From assembly GCA_902562275.1 (NCBI GenBank), contig CACESS010000006.1, positions 1 through 64,000 on the forward strand: a stretch of 64,000 nt of DNA. The letters run 5' to 3'. How positions within the stretch are numbered: position 1 is the first letter of the stretch; every line of letters begins with the position of its first letter. Under the pieces are notes generated by a model. That model saw only the letters and a program-made list of their open reading frames with translations. It ran no database searches and was not told where the DNA came from. This DNA is from an uncultured Alphaproteobacteria bacterium. Lineage in GTDB: Bacteria; Pseudomonadota; Alphaproteobacteria; HIMB59; GCA-002718135. The position numbers were made by a program, and so were the translations under genes. Below are positions 27,934-37,205 of this stretch, in pieces.

Positions 27934-28548
27934 TTATTTATTTAATAATGATTTAATAGGCTCAAAAGATTTTCGATGAAAGAGAGTTATTCCGTGTTTA
28001 TGAATTGCTTCAATATGTTTTTTTGTTCCATAACCAGCATTACTTTTCCAATGATAATAATTAAACTTATTATCAAGAATATTCATTAGTCTATCGCGGT
28101 GAACTTTTGCTATAATTGAAGCAGTTGCGATAGATAATGATTTTTTATCTCCTCTAATGACTGATTTTTCATTTTTACAATTTAATGAAAAATTTCCATC
28201 AACAATAAGATTGGGATTATCAATACTAAATTTATTTATCACTCTTTTCATTGATAATTTTGTTGCTTCCAAAATATTCATTTTATCTATTTCTTCTACA
28301 CTTGCATATCCCAAGTGGTATTGAAGTTTATTCTCTTTTTGTAGTCTTTTAAAAAATAAAAATAATCTCTCTCTTTGTCTTGGTGTGTGTTTTTTTGAAT
28401 CAGTTATAGGAATCTCTGATTCTAAATCATCATAATTTAGATAATGACAACCACAACTAACAACAGGTCCTGCTAATGGTCCACGTCCTACTTCATCTAA
28501 ACCAATAACTGGTCCATCAATTGATTTTTCGATTGAAAAATCAGCCAC
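27934..28548 (-). CDS. rnhB: Ribonuclease HII
   Basis: RNase HII removes misincorporated ribonucleotides and RNA primers. The 204-residue protein contains GLDEVGRGPLAGPVVS with the first catalytic Asp-Glu pair, and the substrate-sensing segment around ITDSKKHTPRQRE. The start is GTG at 28548, overlapping the moaB TAG by one base. It is the last gene before the TTCG terminator. Confidence 0.93.
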   Translation of the reverse strand: MADFSIEKSIDGPVIGLDEVGRGPLAGPVVSCGCHYLNYDDLESEIPITDSKKHTPRQRERLFLFFKRLQKENKLQYHLGYASVEEIDKMNILEATKLSMKRVINKFSIDNPNLIVDGNFSLNCKNEKSVIRGDKKSLSIATASIIAKVHRDRLMNILDNKFNYYHWKSNAGYGTKKHIEAIHKHGITLFHRKSFEPIKSLLNK

Positions 28549-29075
28549 TATTTTTCATTTAGTCTTGGCATGATTTCAACAAAATTGCAGGGCTTATGTC
28601 TAATATCTAATTGATATTGCAATATTTCATCCCATCCATCCTTGCATGCTCCTGTGGACCCAGGTAAGCAAAAAACATACGTATTATTTATTAATGCGGC
28701 AACAGCTCGTGATTGAATTGCGGATGTACCAATTTTTTCAAAACTTACTTGTCTGAATAACTCGCCAAATCCATCAATATGTTTATTTGCAATTTCTTTC
28801 ACAGCTTCTGGGGTCGTATCTCTTCCTGTTAAGCCTGTACCACCAGTTGTTATAATACAATCTATATCTTTTTCCTTCGACATTGCATTTAAAGTATCTT
28901 TTATCTTCGATACATCATCAGGAATGATTGTTCGTTTAATCATTTGATGACCTGTATCTATGATACGTTTTTCTAAAGTGTCTCCTGATGCATCATTTTC
29001 TTTTGTTCTTGAATCCGAGATTGTAATAACAGCAATATTAATTGGAACAAATTCTAGAGAAGTATCAATAGGCAT
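28548..29075 (-). CDS. moaB: Molybdenum cofactor biosynthesis protein MoaB/Mog family
   Basis: The 175-residue MoCF-fold protein has ISDSRTKENDASGD and the molybdopterin loop ITTGGTGLTGRDTTPEAV. MoaB-type proteins adenylate molybdopterin or belong to the same fold. No other molybdenum cofactor gene is near. It starts 6 bp after slt on the same strand and overlaps rnhB by one base. Confidence 0.85.
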   Translation of the reverse strand: MPIDTSLEFVPINIAVITISDSRTKENDASGDTLEKRIIDTGHQMIKRTIIPDDVSKIKDTLNAMSKEKDIDCIITTGGTGLTGRDTTPEAVKEIANKHIDGFGELFRQVSFEKIGTSAIQSRAVAALINNTYVFCLPGSTGACKDGWDEILQYQLDIRHKPCNFVEIMPRLNEK

Positions 29076-29081
29076 GATCTA

Positions 29082-30827
29082 TTAATAAAGTGGATCATTC
29101 CCTTTTGCTAGCATTTTTAAAGAACGCATTTCTTTATTATTTTTATTTTGGTAAATCCAATATTTGGTTAAAATCTTTTCAATGAACCACCTTGTCTCTC
29201 TTGATGGAATACTTTCCATAAAAAAGAGTGAGTCTTCCATATAATCTGTTTCATTTTTCCATTTTTGTAAATTGCCTGGACCACCATTATATGCTGCAGC
29301 TAGAAATATAAGATTTCTTGAAACTTGTTCTAGATCAAGAAGATACGTAATATATTCTTGCCCAACCTCTAAATTTATTTCTGGATTTTTTAGAATATTA
29401 CTACTGTTTTGTTTTACGTCTTTGCTTTTTGTAATAAATTTTGCCGTTGAGGGTAGTACCTGCATTAAACCTATCGCACCATGATTACTTTTTGCTTTTA
29501 TGTTAAACATAGATTCCTGATGCATAAAGGCGTGAAGTAATTCTTTTTCTAATTTGAAACCATCACGAGGTTTCCACACACTAGAGGGGTAGTAGAGATA
29601 GGTTGGAACATCCATACCAAAATTTTCTAGCTTATTGACAATTTTTAATTGAGTATAAGCAAGGTCAAAATTTTCAGCAATTTGAATAGACTCCTTTGCT
29701 ATTTCCTTATTTAAAATAGAATTGATATGGACAATTTCCTTTTCTAATTCATCTGCAAATCCAACTTGTATCAGTGTCTGTATTCTTTGTCCTGCTGGTA
29801 TATTTAAAATTGTACTATTATTTTTATTTAGATCAGTATGCTCTACCCATTCTATTTTTTCATCTACCCCTAAAATTTCTAATGCAAGCATTCCATAAAA
29901 ACTATTTGGATTATTTGATGCTCTTTTTAACCAAAAATTAATATCATCATAACGGCCAAGTTTTGCATACGATCTAGCTGTCCAAAAACTTCCTGACGTT
30001 TGATGCCACGCATCATCTTTTAAACTAATCGAAAAGAGAGAAAAATATTTTGCAGCATCTTCATATTTTTCTAGCCTCCAAGAAGATAAACCAGCCGTCC
30101 AAGCCGCATAAGGAACATATTTTGCAGAATTTACAAGAGCTTCAGAAGCGTATTGAATTGCTAAGTCATTTTTATTTGCTAAGAAATATCCTTTGGCGAT
30201 TAATTCTTTTTGTTGATCTATCTCAACTTGATCTAATAATAGATCTACATCTCTTTGATTTAATAATTGTCCTGCACCTGTCGGCCATCCTTTATTAACT
30301 CTTGATTTAATTCCGTTAATTAATTTTCTTTTTTCAGCTCTTTGATTGTTAGAGAGTTTTTTGGAACTTTTATATTTACTAGATTTCTTACTATCTACCT
30401 GTTCTGATTCTATTCCAATTGGAATGCTTGGTTTAGCCGGGCTTTTATAGCCCTCTGGCATTCTTCGAATAGCCAATTTATAAATTTGTTTTGCTTGTGG
30501 GTGGTCATTATATTTTTTAAGCCAATAATATAGTTCTAAATACTTTGATCGATAACAATTTGGATGCAAAAACTTTTGTGCATAAATGTGTCCTAGTAAA
30601 GATTTATTTTTAATTTTTAAAATAAAATTGTTTGCACTTTTCCATTTGCATATTTCTTGAAACTTGTATGCTTGTTGATAGTTATAAACATCTTCTTCAC
30701 TAAGCACCTTTGATGAGAATATATTATCGTATTTGGTGACTATATCTTGCTGGTAAGCATAGATTTGTTTTGAAAAAATTACAAAGAATATAATAAAACA
30801 AAAAATTAAAAATTTTTTATGATACAT
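29082..30827 (-). CDS. slt: Soluble lytic murein transglycosylase
   Basis: The 581-residue periplasmic enzyme cleaves peptidoglycan to 1,6-anhydro-muropeptides. A signal peptide (about 1-24) is followed by a long alpha-superhelical region with TPR-like repeats, then a C-terminal SLT catalytic domain. That domain carries Glu438 in HQESMFN, GAIGLMQVLPSTA and AAAYNGGPGNLQKW. It overlaps udg by 11 bp and forms a run udg-slt-moaB-rnhB. Confidence 0.9.
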   Translation of the reverse strand: MYHKKFLIFCFIIFFVIFSKQIYAYQQDIVTKYDNIFSSKVLSEEDVYNYQQAYKFQEICKWKSANNFILKIKNKSLLGHIYAQKFLHPNCYRSKYLELYYWLKKYNDHPQAKQIYKLAIRRMPEGYKSPAKPSIPIGIESEQVDSKKSSKYKSSKKLSNNQRAEKRKLINGIKSRVNKGWPTGAGQLLNQRDVDLLLDQVEIDQQKELIAKGYFLANKNDLAIQYASEALVNSAKYVPYAAWTAGLSSWRLEKYEDAAKYFSLFSISLKDDAWHQTSGSFWTARSYAKLGRYDDINFWLKRASNNPNSFYGMLALEILGVDEKIEWVEHTDLNKNNSTILNIPAGQRIQTLIQVGFADELEKEIVHINSILNKEIAKESIQIAENFDLAYTQLKIVNKLENFGMDVPTYLYYPSSVWKPRDGFKLEKELLHAFMHQESMFNIKAKSNHGAIGLMQVLPSTAKFITKSKDVKQNSSNILKNPEINLEVGQEYITYLLDLEQVSRNLIFLAAAYNGGPGNLQKWKNETDYMEDSLFFMESIPSRETRWFIEKILTKYWIYQNKNNKEMRSLKMLAKGNDPLY

Positions 30828-31527
30828 TTTTCAATTTTTCTTGTAGCATTTGTAAATCTTCCCAAGAGTGCTTTTTATACTGAGGAGATCGAAGTAAAAA
30901 AGCAGGATGATAGGAAGCTATGGTAGGAATTGATCCGTCTAAATTCAGTGATTTGTATTCATGCCATTTACCTCTCAGTTTTACAAGGGCTAGAGGTGTT
31001 GATAAAATTGCTTTTGCTGAAACACCTCCTAATAGGAAGATAAATTTCGGCTTAACAATATCAATTTGTCTTTGTAAAAATGGCAAAAATTCTAAAATTT
31101 CTTCATCATTAGGCGTTCTATTATCAGGCGGACGCCAATTAACAACATTAGTAATATAGACGTCTTCTCTTTGTAAATTAATTGCTAAAAGCATTTTATT
31201 TAATAGTTGCCCAGCTCTTCCAACAAATGGAATACCTTGCTGATCCTCATCTCTTCCTGGAGCTTCACCTATTAGCATAACTTTTGCATTTAAATTTCCA
31301 TCATAGACAACTAAATTTTTTGCAGTTTTTTGAAGATTAGATTTGTGATCTTTAAGGTCTTTAATCACATCATCAATTTTCTTTTTTTTATCCCCAGCAT
31401 TGATATTGGGATCAGGTAATTCAGATTTTTTCTCATTTTCAAACCAGTTTCTTGGAGAATCTTGAAGAAAATAGTTTACTCCAGAATTAACTATGAATTC
31501 TAAATTTTTTTTATTTGATTGATTCAT
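30817..31527 (-). CDS. Family-4-like uracil-DNA glycosylase without iron-sulfur cysteines
   Basis: The protein removes uracil from DNA. Family 4 motifs are present: MLIGEAPGRDEDQQGIPF, VGRAGQLLNKML, VVNWRPPDNRTP and IASYHPAFLLRS. It is 236 residues long and contains no cysteine at all. The four Cys positions that hold the [4Fe-4S] cluster in classical family 4 enzymes are replaced: the N-terminal CxxC region reads DHKSNLQKTAKN and the KCRPP-type site reads NWRPP. A cluster is therefore impossible. The charged N-terminal ~75 residues are lineage-specific. Confidence 0.88.
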   Translation of the reverse strand: MNQSNKKNLEFIVNSGVNYFLQDSPRNWFENEKKSELPDPNINAGDKKKKIDDVIKDLKDHKSNLQKTAKNLVVYDGNLNAKVMLIGEAPGRDEDQQGIPFVGRAGQLLNKMLLAINLQREDVYITNVVNWRPPDNRTPNDEEILEFLPFLQRQIDIVKPKFIFLLGGVSAKAILSTPLALVKLRGKWHEYKSLNLDGSIPTIASYHPAFLLRSPQYKKHSWEDLQMLQEKLKNVS

Positions 31528-31574
31528 GCAAAATTACAATTATCTATTCATAGTGCAACTCTAGTATATTTAAA

Positions 31575-32882
31575 ATGATTAATTTGATTAAAAAATGGTT
31601 TTTTATTTGTCTTCTTATCTCCTTCAATAATAGTGTTTTTGCAAAAAGTAGTTCTAACTTTTTAATCTCACAACTAGCCTTTAAAAATTATGATTATCCT
31701 GCAACATTATTGAATTTTAATGCCGATAAAATAAAACTATCACAAGACCAACTACTTGATAAAGCAATAGCAGCGATTATCACCGAAGACATTAATTTAG
31801 CCAAAGATATTGCTAATAAAATTTTGGAAAAAAACAAAAATAATCAAGAAGCATATATAATTAAAATTTCATCCTTATTTTTAGATAAAAAATTTAATCA
31901 GATAAAAGAATTACGAGATAATTTAGACCAACCAAATGAATTACTAGATTTTATTTTCTACACTAATAATAGACTTAAGGATGACACTACCATTAGTCGT
32001 TCACTTGTTGAAATTGTGTCATCTTCTTTTTCAAACAATGAGCAAAGACGTTTAAATTATAATTTTTTATTATTTTATACTTCACTTGCCAAATTAATTG
32101 ATCCAAAAAATGAAAGAGCAATAATTATTAAGGCCGAACTATTTGATCAAGTTGGTCAATTCGAAGTGGCAAGAGATATTTTGGAAAAGATTGGGAAGGA
32201 AAGTCCATTTTATTTAGATGCACAAAGTAGTTTAGCAATAAATTATTTATATAATAGTTCATATGAAGATGCTGAAAATAAAATTTTATCTATTCTACAA
32301 AATAACAATAACAATTATTCTCTTAAAAAAATTCTTGGTGATTTTTATCGGTACAATAAAAAATATGATTTAGCTTTATCAATTTATAACCAGATGATTG
32401 AAGAAAACCGTGGTGACGTTTGGAATATATATTATATGAGAGGGATATGTTTTGAACAATTAGGTGATTGGGATTTAGCAGAAAAAGATTTTTTAAAATC
32501 ACTTGAAATAAAACCTGATAGTCCAAATGTATTAAATTATCTTGCTTATGGTTGGGTTGAAAGAGAAATGAAATTAGATCGTTCTTTGCAAATGTTAGAA
32601 GAAGCGTATGAAGCTAACCCTGAAAGTTTCCATATTATTGACAGTCTTGCTTGGGCACATTTTAAAAAAAATAATCTTTCAGAAGCAGCTCGTTTAATGG
32701 AAATGGTAATAGATATTGCGCCAGGTGAAGCAATATCTCTAGACCACCTAGGAGATATTTATTATGCTATGAATAGAAAAAGAGAAGCTATTCATTTCTG
32801 GCAACAAGCACTAGAATTAGCTGAACCTGAAGATGAAATTGAAGAAAATGTTAAAATTAAATTAGAAAAATTTAATGGATAA
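31575..32882 (+). CDS. Exported TPR-repeat protein
   Basis: The 435-residue protein has a signal peptide (about 1-24, ending SVFAKSS) and at least five tetratricopeptide repeats. The clearest are in the C-terminal half (for example YYMRGICFEQLGDWDLAEKD, and LGDIYYAMNRKREAIHFW). It is probably a periplasmic or outer-membrane-associated scaffold of the type seen in alphaproteobacteria next to ispE. No enzymatic motif is seen. It overlaps ispE by 8 bp. Confidence 0.82.
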   Translation: MINLIKKWFFICLLISFNNSVFAKSSSNFLISQLAFKNYDYPATLLNFNADKIKLSQDQLLDKAIAAIITEDINLAKDIANKILEKNKNNQEAYIIKISSLFLDKKFNQIKELRDNLDQPNELLDFIFYTNNRLKDDTTISRSLVEIVSSSFSNNEQRRLNYNFLLFYTSLAKLIDPKNERAIIIKAELFDQVGQFEVARDILEKIGKESPFYLDAQSSLAINYLYNSSYEDAENKILSILQNNNNNYSLKKILGDFYRYNKKYDLALSIYNQMIEENRGDVWNIYYMRGICFEQLGDWDLAEKDFLKSLEIKPDSPNVLNYLAYGWVEREMKLDRSLQMLEEAYEANPESFHIIDSLAWAHFKKNNLSEAARLMEMVIDIAPGEAISLDHLGDIYYAMNRKREAIHFWQQALELAEPEDEIEENVKIKLEKFNG

Positions 32883-33708
32883 TAGTATTATTGAGAAGTC
32901 ACCTGCAAAAATAAATTTATTTCTTAAAATTTTAAATCGAAGAGAAGATAATTATCATAATATTAGAACAGGAATAACCAGCATTAATTTATGTGATGAA
33001 ATAGAGGTAAAGCCAAGCAATCAATTCAATATTGAATACAGGGGTGCATTTGCTCCAGAAAATAATATATTTGATGATTGTATTATAAAAAAAATATTTA
33101 GTTTTTTGAATATTTCACCTCCCAACATTTCGTTTTCAATTACAAAAAACATTCCCTATCAAGCTGGATTGGGCTCGGCATCTTCAAACGCAGCAACAGC
33201 AATAAAGATCCTAGAAAATCTAGAAATTATTAATAAAAAAAATATTTTTGACTTTACAGATTTAGGTTCTGATATTCCTTTCTTTCTTAATCAACACGAT
33301 AGTTTGGTAAGAGGAAGGGGAGACTTAATCTCAAATATTGTCTTTCCAAAATATTTTTTTTTAATAACAAAACCAAATTTTAATTGCTCTACAAAAAAAA
33401 TGTACGACACATTCATTCCTACTGATTTTGATTATAATATTGAGGAAGATTTTGAAGAAATTAATGATAACGATAACGGGAATGATTTTGAAAAAGTAAT
33501 TAAAAAACTCGAACCAGATTTTAATGCTATTTATAATAAGATGGATAATTTAGATGACACAATTTTTACAAGACTAACAGGCAGTGGATCATGTATTTTT
33601 TCAGTTTTTGAAAATAAACTTTCAGCTGAAAATGCAAAAAATTCTTTTCTTAAAACTTATCCAAATTTATGGGTAGCAGTTGCTGAAAATAATAATATAA
33701 AATTATAA
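32875..33708 (+). CDS. ispE: 4-diphosphocytidyl-2-C-methyl-D-erythritol kinase
   Basis: IspE is the GHMP kinase of the MEP isoprenoid pathway. The 277-residue protein shows SPAKINLFLKILNRREDNYH, the ATP loop YQAGLGSASSNAATA, the catalytic DLGSDIPFFL and LTGSGSCIFSVF. Its stop overlaps the convergent RraA-like gene by 6 bp; this marks the border between core genes and the catabolic island. Confidence 0.93.
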   Translation: MDNSIIEKSPAKINLFLKILNRREDNYHNIRTGITSINLCDEIEVKPSNQFNIEYRGAFAPENNIFDDCIIKKIFSFLNISPPNISFSITKNIPYQAGLGSASSNAATAIKILENLEIINKKNIFDFTDLGSDIPFFLNQHDSLVRGRGDLISNIVFPKYFFLITKPNFNCSTKKMYDTFIPTDFDYNIEEDFEEINDNDNGNDFEKVIKKLEPDFNAIYNKMDNLDDTIFTRLTGSGSCIFSVFENKLSAENAKNSFLKTYPNLWVAVAENNNIKL

Positions 33709-34359
33709 TATTTTATGTTTCTCAAATACAGCAGTTAAACTATCACCTTTTTTAAGTTCATCTCTAACATTATTTTCACTGCTTACTTTTTCTAGAGCTT
33801 TTTTTATAACTTCATCAATAACTTTAGATGGCACAATAACAACACCATCGTTATCGCCAAATACTAAATCTCCACTTTTAACATAGACATTTGCTATTTC
33901 ACCTGGCACATCTGCCATCATCATTTTACCTCTAAATTTTGTATCAACAGGATTAGTTCCCTTGGCAAAAACTGGAAAACCAATTTCATTAATCATTTTT
34001 GTATCACGCACACAGCCATCTGTTAAACAACCTGCTGATTTTAAATAAGTTGCTCGAGTTGATAATAATTCTCCCCATGGAGCTATCTTTTCATTTCCAT
34101 GACAACATAAAACCGCAATTTCATTTTCTTTTAAACTATCAATCAATGCTATTTCATGTTCGTAAACATTTGTATTTTCATCATCATGATAAATAGGCAT
34201 ATACAAACCAACTCTCGCAAGCCCACATATAATTACATCTGGTTTTATTGATTTGATACCTGGTGTTAATGTTTGTTTATGATAACCTAAACTATCTAAA
34301 GTATCAGCTAATACAGCTGAATAAAATTTAGTTTTATATTCTTCAAAATTAAGCGTCAT
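33703..34359 (-). CDS. RraA-like/HMG-type aldolase family protein
   Basis: The 218-residue protein belongs to the RraA/4-hydroxy-4-methyl-2-oxoglutarate aldolase family. The signature TDGCVRDTKMI and the stretch VKSGDLVFGDNDGVVIVP are typical of members acting as class II pyruvate aldolases or oxaloacetate decarboxylases. True RraA RNase inhibitors are shorter and lie in other contexts. The position at the edge of a lyase-rich island favours a catabolic role. The substrate is unknown. Confidence 0.75.
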   Translation of the reverse strand: MTLNFEEYKTKFYSAVLADTLDSLGYHKQTLTPGIKSIKPDVIICGLARVGLYMPIYHDDENTNVYEHEIALIDSLKENEIAVLCCHGNEKIAPWGELLSTRATYLKSAGCLTDGCVRDTKMINEIGFPVFAKGTNPVDTKFRGKMMMADVPGEIANVYVKSGDLVFGDNDGVVIVPSKVIDEVIKKALEKVSSENNVRDELKKGDSLTAVFEKHKIL

Positions 34360-34446
34360 TTTTTTTGAATTTATTTATATTATCAATTTACTTATTCATA
34401 TAACATCATACTATTATAAAGTGGTCAAGTTAGTTTTATAAAAATT

Positions 34447-35451
34447 ATGATTTATAATATTTTAATAATTGGAGCAGGTGGAATTGGTAAAAGACATATT
34501 AAAGGTTATTTAGGAACTAGCAGAGCCAAAATTTCAATTGTTGAACCAGATGGTAATAAACAAAAAAACTTAAATAGTGAATTTGAAATTCAACATACAT
34601 TTAATTCTCTTGATGACGTTAATCAAAAATTTGATCTAGCAATAATATGTTCACCAGCTAATTGGCATCTGGAACATATGCAGTTTTGTATAAAAAATAA
34701 TCTATCATTTATGGTAGAAAAACCTCTTTCTACAAAAATTGATGGGTTGGAAAACATTATAGAAGATGTTAGAGAAAAAAAATTATTTGTCCGTGTAGGG
34801 TATACAAGAAGAAATAGTTTAGTCTCCAGAGCCTTAAAAGATCAAATTATGAATAATAAAATTGGGGACGTTAAATTAGCTTATATTAATTCTTCTCAAG
34901 AGTTTCCTAAATATAGGCCAGATTATCAAACTATTTATTATGCAAAAGAAGAAACTGGAGGCGGAGCCATACTTGATGCTTCTACTCATATGATTGATCA
35001 ATTAATTTGGATATTGGGTATTCCTGAAGAGGTAGGATGTATGTACGACAGATTAGTATTAAAGGGAACAGAAACAGAGGATACTTGTCTTATTAATATA
35101 AAATTTTCTAATGGATGTTTAGCCAATATAACTGTTAATCAATTTCAGAAACCAAATATTAATACATATGAGTTTGTTGGCACTAAAGGTAATATTAAAC
35201 TTGATCATTCTACTTTAATGTTTGCTGACGATGATAGTGGTGAATGGAAAGATCAAAAAGATTATATGAAAGGCCAAGATCCAATGGAAGTACATCAAAA
35301 TAATTTTCTTTTACAGGCAAACAGATTTTTGGATGGTTATGAAGGTAAGGATTGTGACTTAGCAACTTTAGAAGAAGCTTATTTAAATTTAAAAGTTGTA
35401 TTGGCTGCTAAATCGTCTTGGAAAGATAAAAAAATAATTAAAATCAGTTAA
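34447..35451 (+). CDS. Gfo/Idh/MocA-family oxidoreductase (1)
   Basis: This NAD(P)-dependent sugar or inositol dehydrogenase-like protein has 334 residues. The Rossmann motif is GAGGIGKRHI and the conserved catalytic Lys is in VEKPLSTK. The C-terminal substrate domain contains GGAILDASTHMIDQLIW. It is the first gene of a plus-strand run with two alternating Gfo-SDR pairs, 2 bp before the SDR. Pairs like this occur in loci for nonulosonic acids and other modified sugars; the substrate is not evident. Confidence 0.82.
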   Translation: MIYNILIIGAGGIGKRHIKGYLGTSRAKISIVEPDGNKQKNLNSEFEIQHTFNSLDDVNQKFDLAIICSPANWHLEHMQFCIKNNLSFMVEKPLSTKIDGLENIIEDVREKKLFVRVGYTRRNSLVSRALKDQIMNNKIGDVKLAYINSSQEFPKYRPDYQTIYYAKEETGGGAILDASTHMIDQLIWILGIPEEVGCMYDRLVLKGTETEDTCLINIKFSNGCLANITVNQFQKPNINTYEFVGTKGNIKLDHSTLMFADDDSGEWKDQKDYMKGQDPMEVHQNNFLLQANRFLDGYEGKDCDLATLEEAYLNLKVVLAAKSSWKDKKIIKIS

Positions 35452-35452
35452 T

Positions 35453-36232
35453 ATGATTAGTTTGAAAAATAAAAATATTTTTATTGCTGGAGGTAGTGGA
35501 TATCTTGGTTCAGTTTTATGTGAAGAAATATTGAAACTGGAAGGAAATATATTTTTAGCCGATCAAGACATTAAAAGATCTGAATTAGTAATAAAAAAAT
35601 TACTAAAAAAATATCCTAAAAGTAAAATTATATTTTCTCACTTAAATATGATTGAGCCTGAATCAATTTCTAAAAATATTAAATTAGCATATCAAAAATT
35701 TAAATATATAGATGGATTAGTTAACGCAACATTTGGATCAACTTTTGATAAATTATCTCAATTAACTGCAGAAAAATTTAATAAAGCTAATCAAGTTAAC
35801 TTAACAGGCTCTTTTTTACTTATGAGAGGTGTGGCAAGTAAAATGAAAAAAGGTGGAAGTATCGTAATGTTTGCTTCAATGTATGGATTAGTATCACCAA
35901 AAATGGAAATGTATCCAAAAAATATTAATCCTAATCCTATTGAATATGGTGCTGGAAAAGCTGGTCTAAACCAAATGGTAAAATATTTTTCCTCGTATTA
36001 TGGTAAAAATAATATTCGTATTAATGCAATTTTACCTGGACCTTTTCCAAACATAACTAAGGCTTCAAACAATAATAAAAAATTTTTGAGTAATTTAAAA
36101 AATTCCACAATGTTAAAACGTTTCGGTAAACCTATCGAAACCGCAAAACCAACAATTTTTCTTTTATCTGATGCATCAAGTTATATGACGGGTCATTCAC
36201 TTATAGTTGATGGTGGTTGGACAGCGTGGTAA
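35453..36232 (+). CDS. Short-chain dehydrogenase (1)
   Basis: The 259-residue classical SDR has the nucleotide motif GGSGYLGS near the N-terminus, catalytic Ser in FASMYG, YxxxK in EYGAGKAG and the ending MTGHSLIVDGGWTAW. The segment IEYGAGKAGLNQMVKYF followed by IRINAILPG resembles PtmA-like SDRs of flagellin and nonulosonate loci, but that is an impression rather than a proven link. It follows gfo(1) by one base. Confidence 0.82.
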   Translation: MISLKNKNIFIAGGSGYLGSVLCEEILKLEGNIFLADQDIKRSELVIKKLLKKYPKSKIIFSHLNMIEPESISKNIKLAYQKFKYIDGLVNATFGSTFDKLSQLTAEKFNKANQVNLTGSFLLMRGVASKMKKGGSIVMFASMYGLVSPKMEMYPKNINPNPIEYGAGKAGLNQMVKYFSSYYGKNNIRINAILPGPFPNITKASNNNKKFLSNLKNSTMLKRFGKPIETAKPTIFLLSDASSYMTGHSLIVDGGWTAW

Positions 36233-36245
36233 GTGATATTAATTA

Positions 36246-37205
36246 ATGACTCAGTTTCCCATAGAAAATAAAAAAATCAAATTAGCAATGCTAGGAATGA
36301 CGGAGGGAAATGGGCATCCTTACTCATGGAGCATAATTATTAACGGTCGATACAACGCTGAAGCATTAGCACAATGTCCTTATGCAGCAATTAATGATTA
36401 TATTTCAAAGCAACCAAAAAATACCCTAGGTATAAAAGATGTAGAAGTTTCACATGTATGGACAGATAATCCTGAGGATGCAAAACTTGTCGCTAAAGTT
36501 GCAGAAATTGAAAATATTGTTGAAGATCCAAAAGATGTGATTGGACAAGTCGATGCAGTTTTAGTTGCAACTGATATTGGTTCAGAGCATGTTGAGAGGT
36601 GTAAACCATTCGTTGAGGCAAATGTACCAATTTTTGTTGATAAACCATTATGCGATAATTTTACTGATCTAAAAATTTTTCAACAGTGGATTGATGAAGG
36701 AAAGCCGATAATTAGTTCTTCTGCAATGCGATATTTTAAAGAGTACGAGCCATACCATCAATCAACTTACGAACTAGGTGATTTAAGATACATTAATGTC
36801 ACTATGGCAAAAAGTTGGGAAAAATATGGGATACACGCTTTAGAAACATTATTTCCAATTGTTGGTCCAGGCTTTACCTCAATACAAAATCTAGGAGATA
36901 AAGATAGAAATATTGTTCATTTACATCATTCAAAAGGTATTGATATCAATATTGCTAATGTCTTTGATATGATTGGAGGTTTTGGTCTTGTTTCTTTAGT
37001 TGGAACTAAAAGTGGAATACAAATAAAATCAAATGATACTTTTTATGCATTTAAAAAACAATTAGAGTCATACGTTCATTATTTACGAACAGGTGTAAAA
37101 CCAGTTGCATGGGAGGAAACCAAAGAATTAATGCAACTTGTTGCTGCTGGTATAAAGAGTAGAGAAGAGGGTGGAATTAAAATTAATTTAAGTGAGGTTA
37201 GTTAG
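36246..37205 (+). CDS. Gfo/Idh/MocA-family oxidoreductase (2), divergent
   Basis: The 319-residue member keeps the family Lys in VDKPLCDN and the order of a Rossmann domain plus substrate domain. Its N-terminal nucleotide-binding region is unusual: the glycine-rich loop reads LGMTEGNGHPYSWS instead of GxGxxG. Cofactor use may therefore differ. It sits 13 bp after SDR(1) and directly before SDR(2). Confidence 0.72.
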   Translation: MTQFPIENKKIKLAMLGMTEGNGHPYSWSIIINGRYNAEALAQCPYAAINDYISKQPKNTLGIKDVEVSHVWTDNPEDAKLVAKVAEIENIVEDPKDVIGQVDAVLVATDIGSEHVERCKPFVEANVPIFVDKPLCDNFTDLKIFQQWIDEGKPIISSSAMRYFKEYEPYHQSTYELGDLRYINVTMAKSWEKYGIHALETLFPIVGPGFTSIQNLGDKDRNIVHLHHSKGIDINIANVFDMIGGFGLVSLVGTKSGIQIKSNDTFYAFKKQLESYVHYLRTGVKPVAWEETKELMQLVAAGIKSREEGGIKINLSEVS

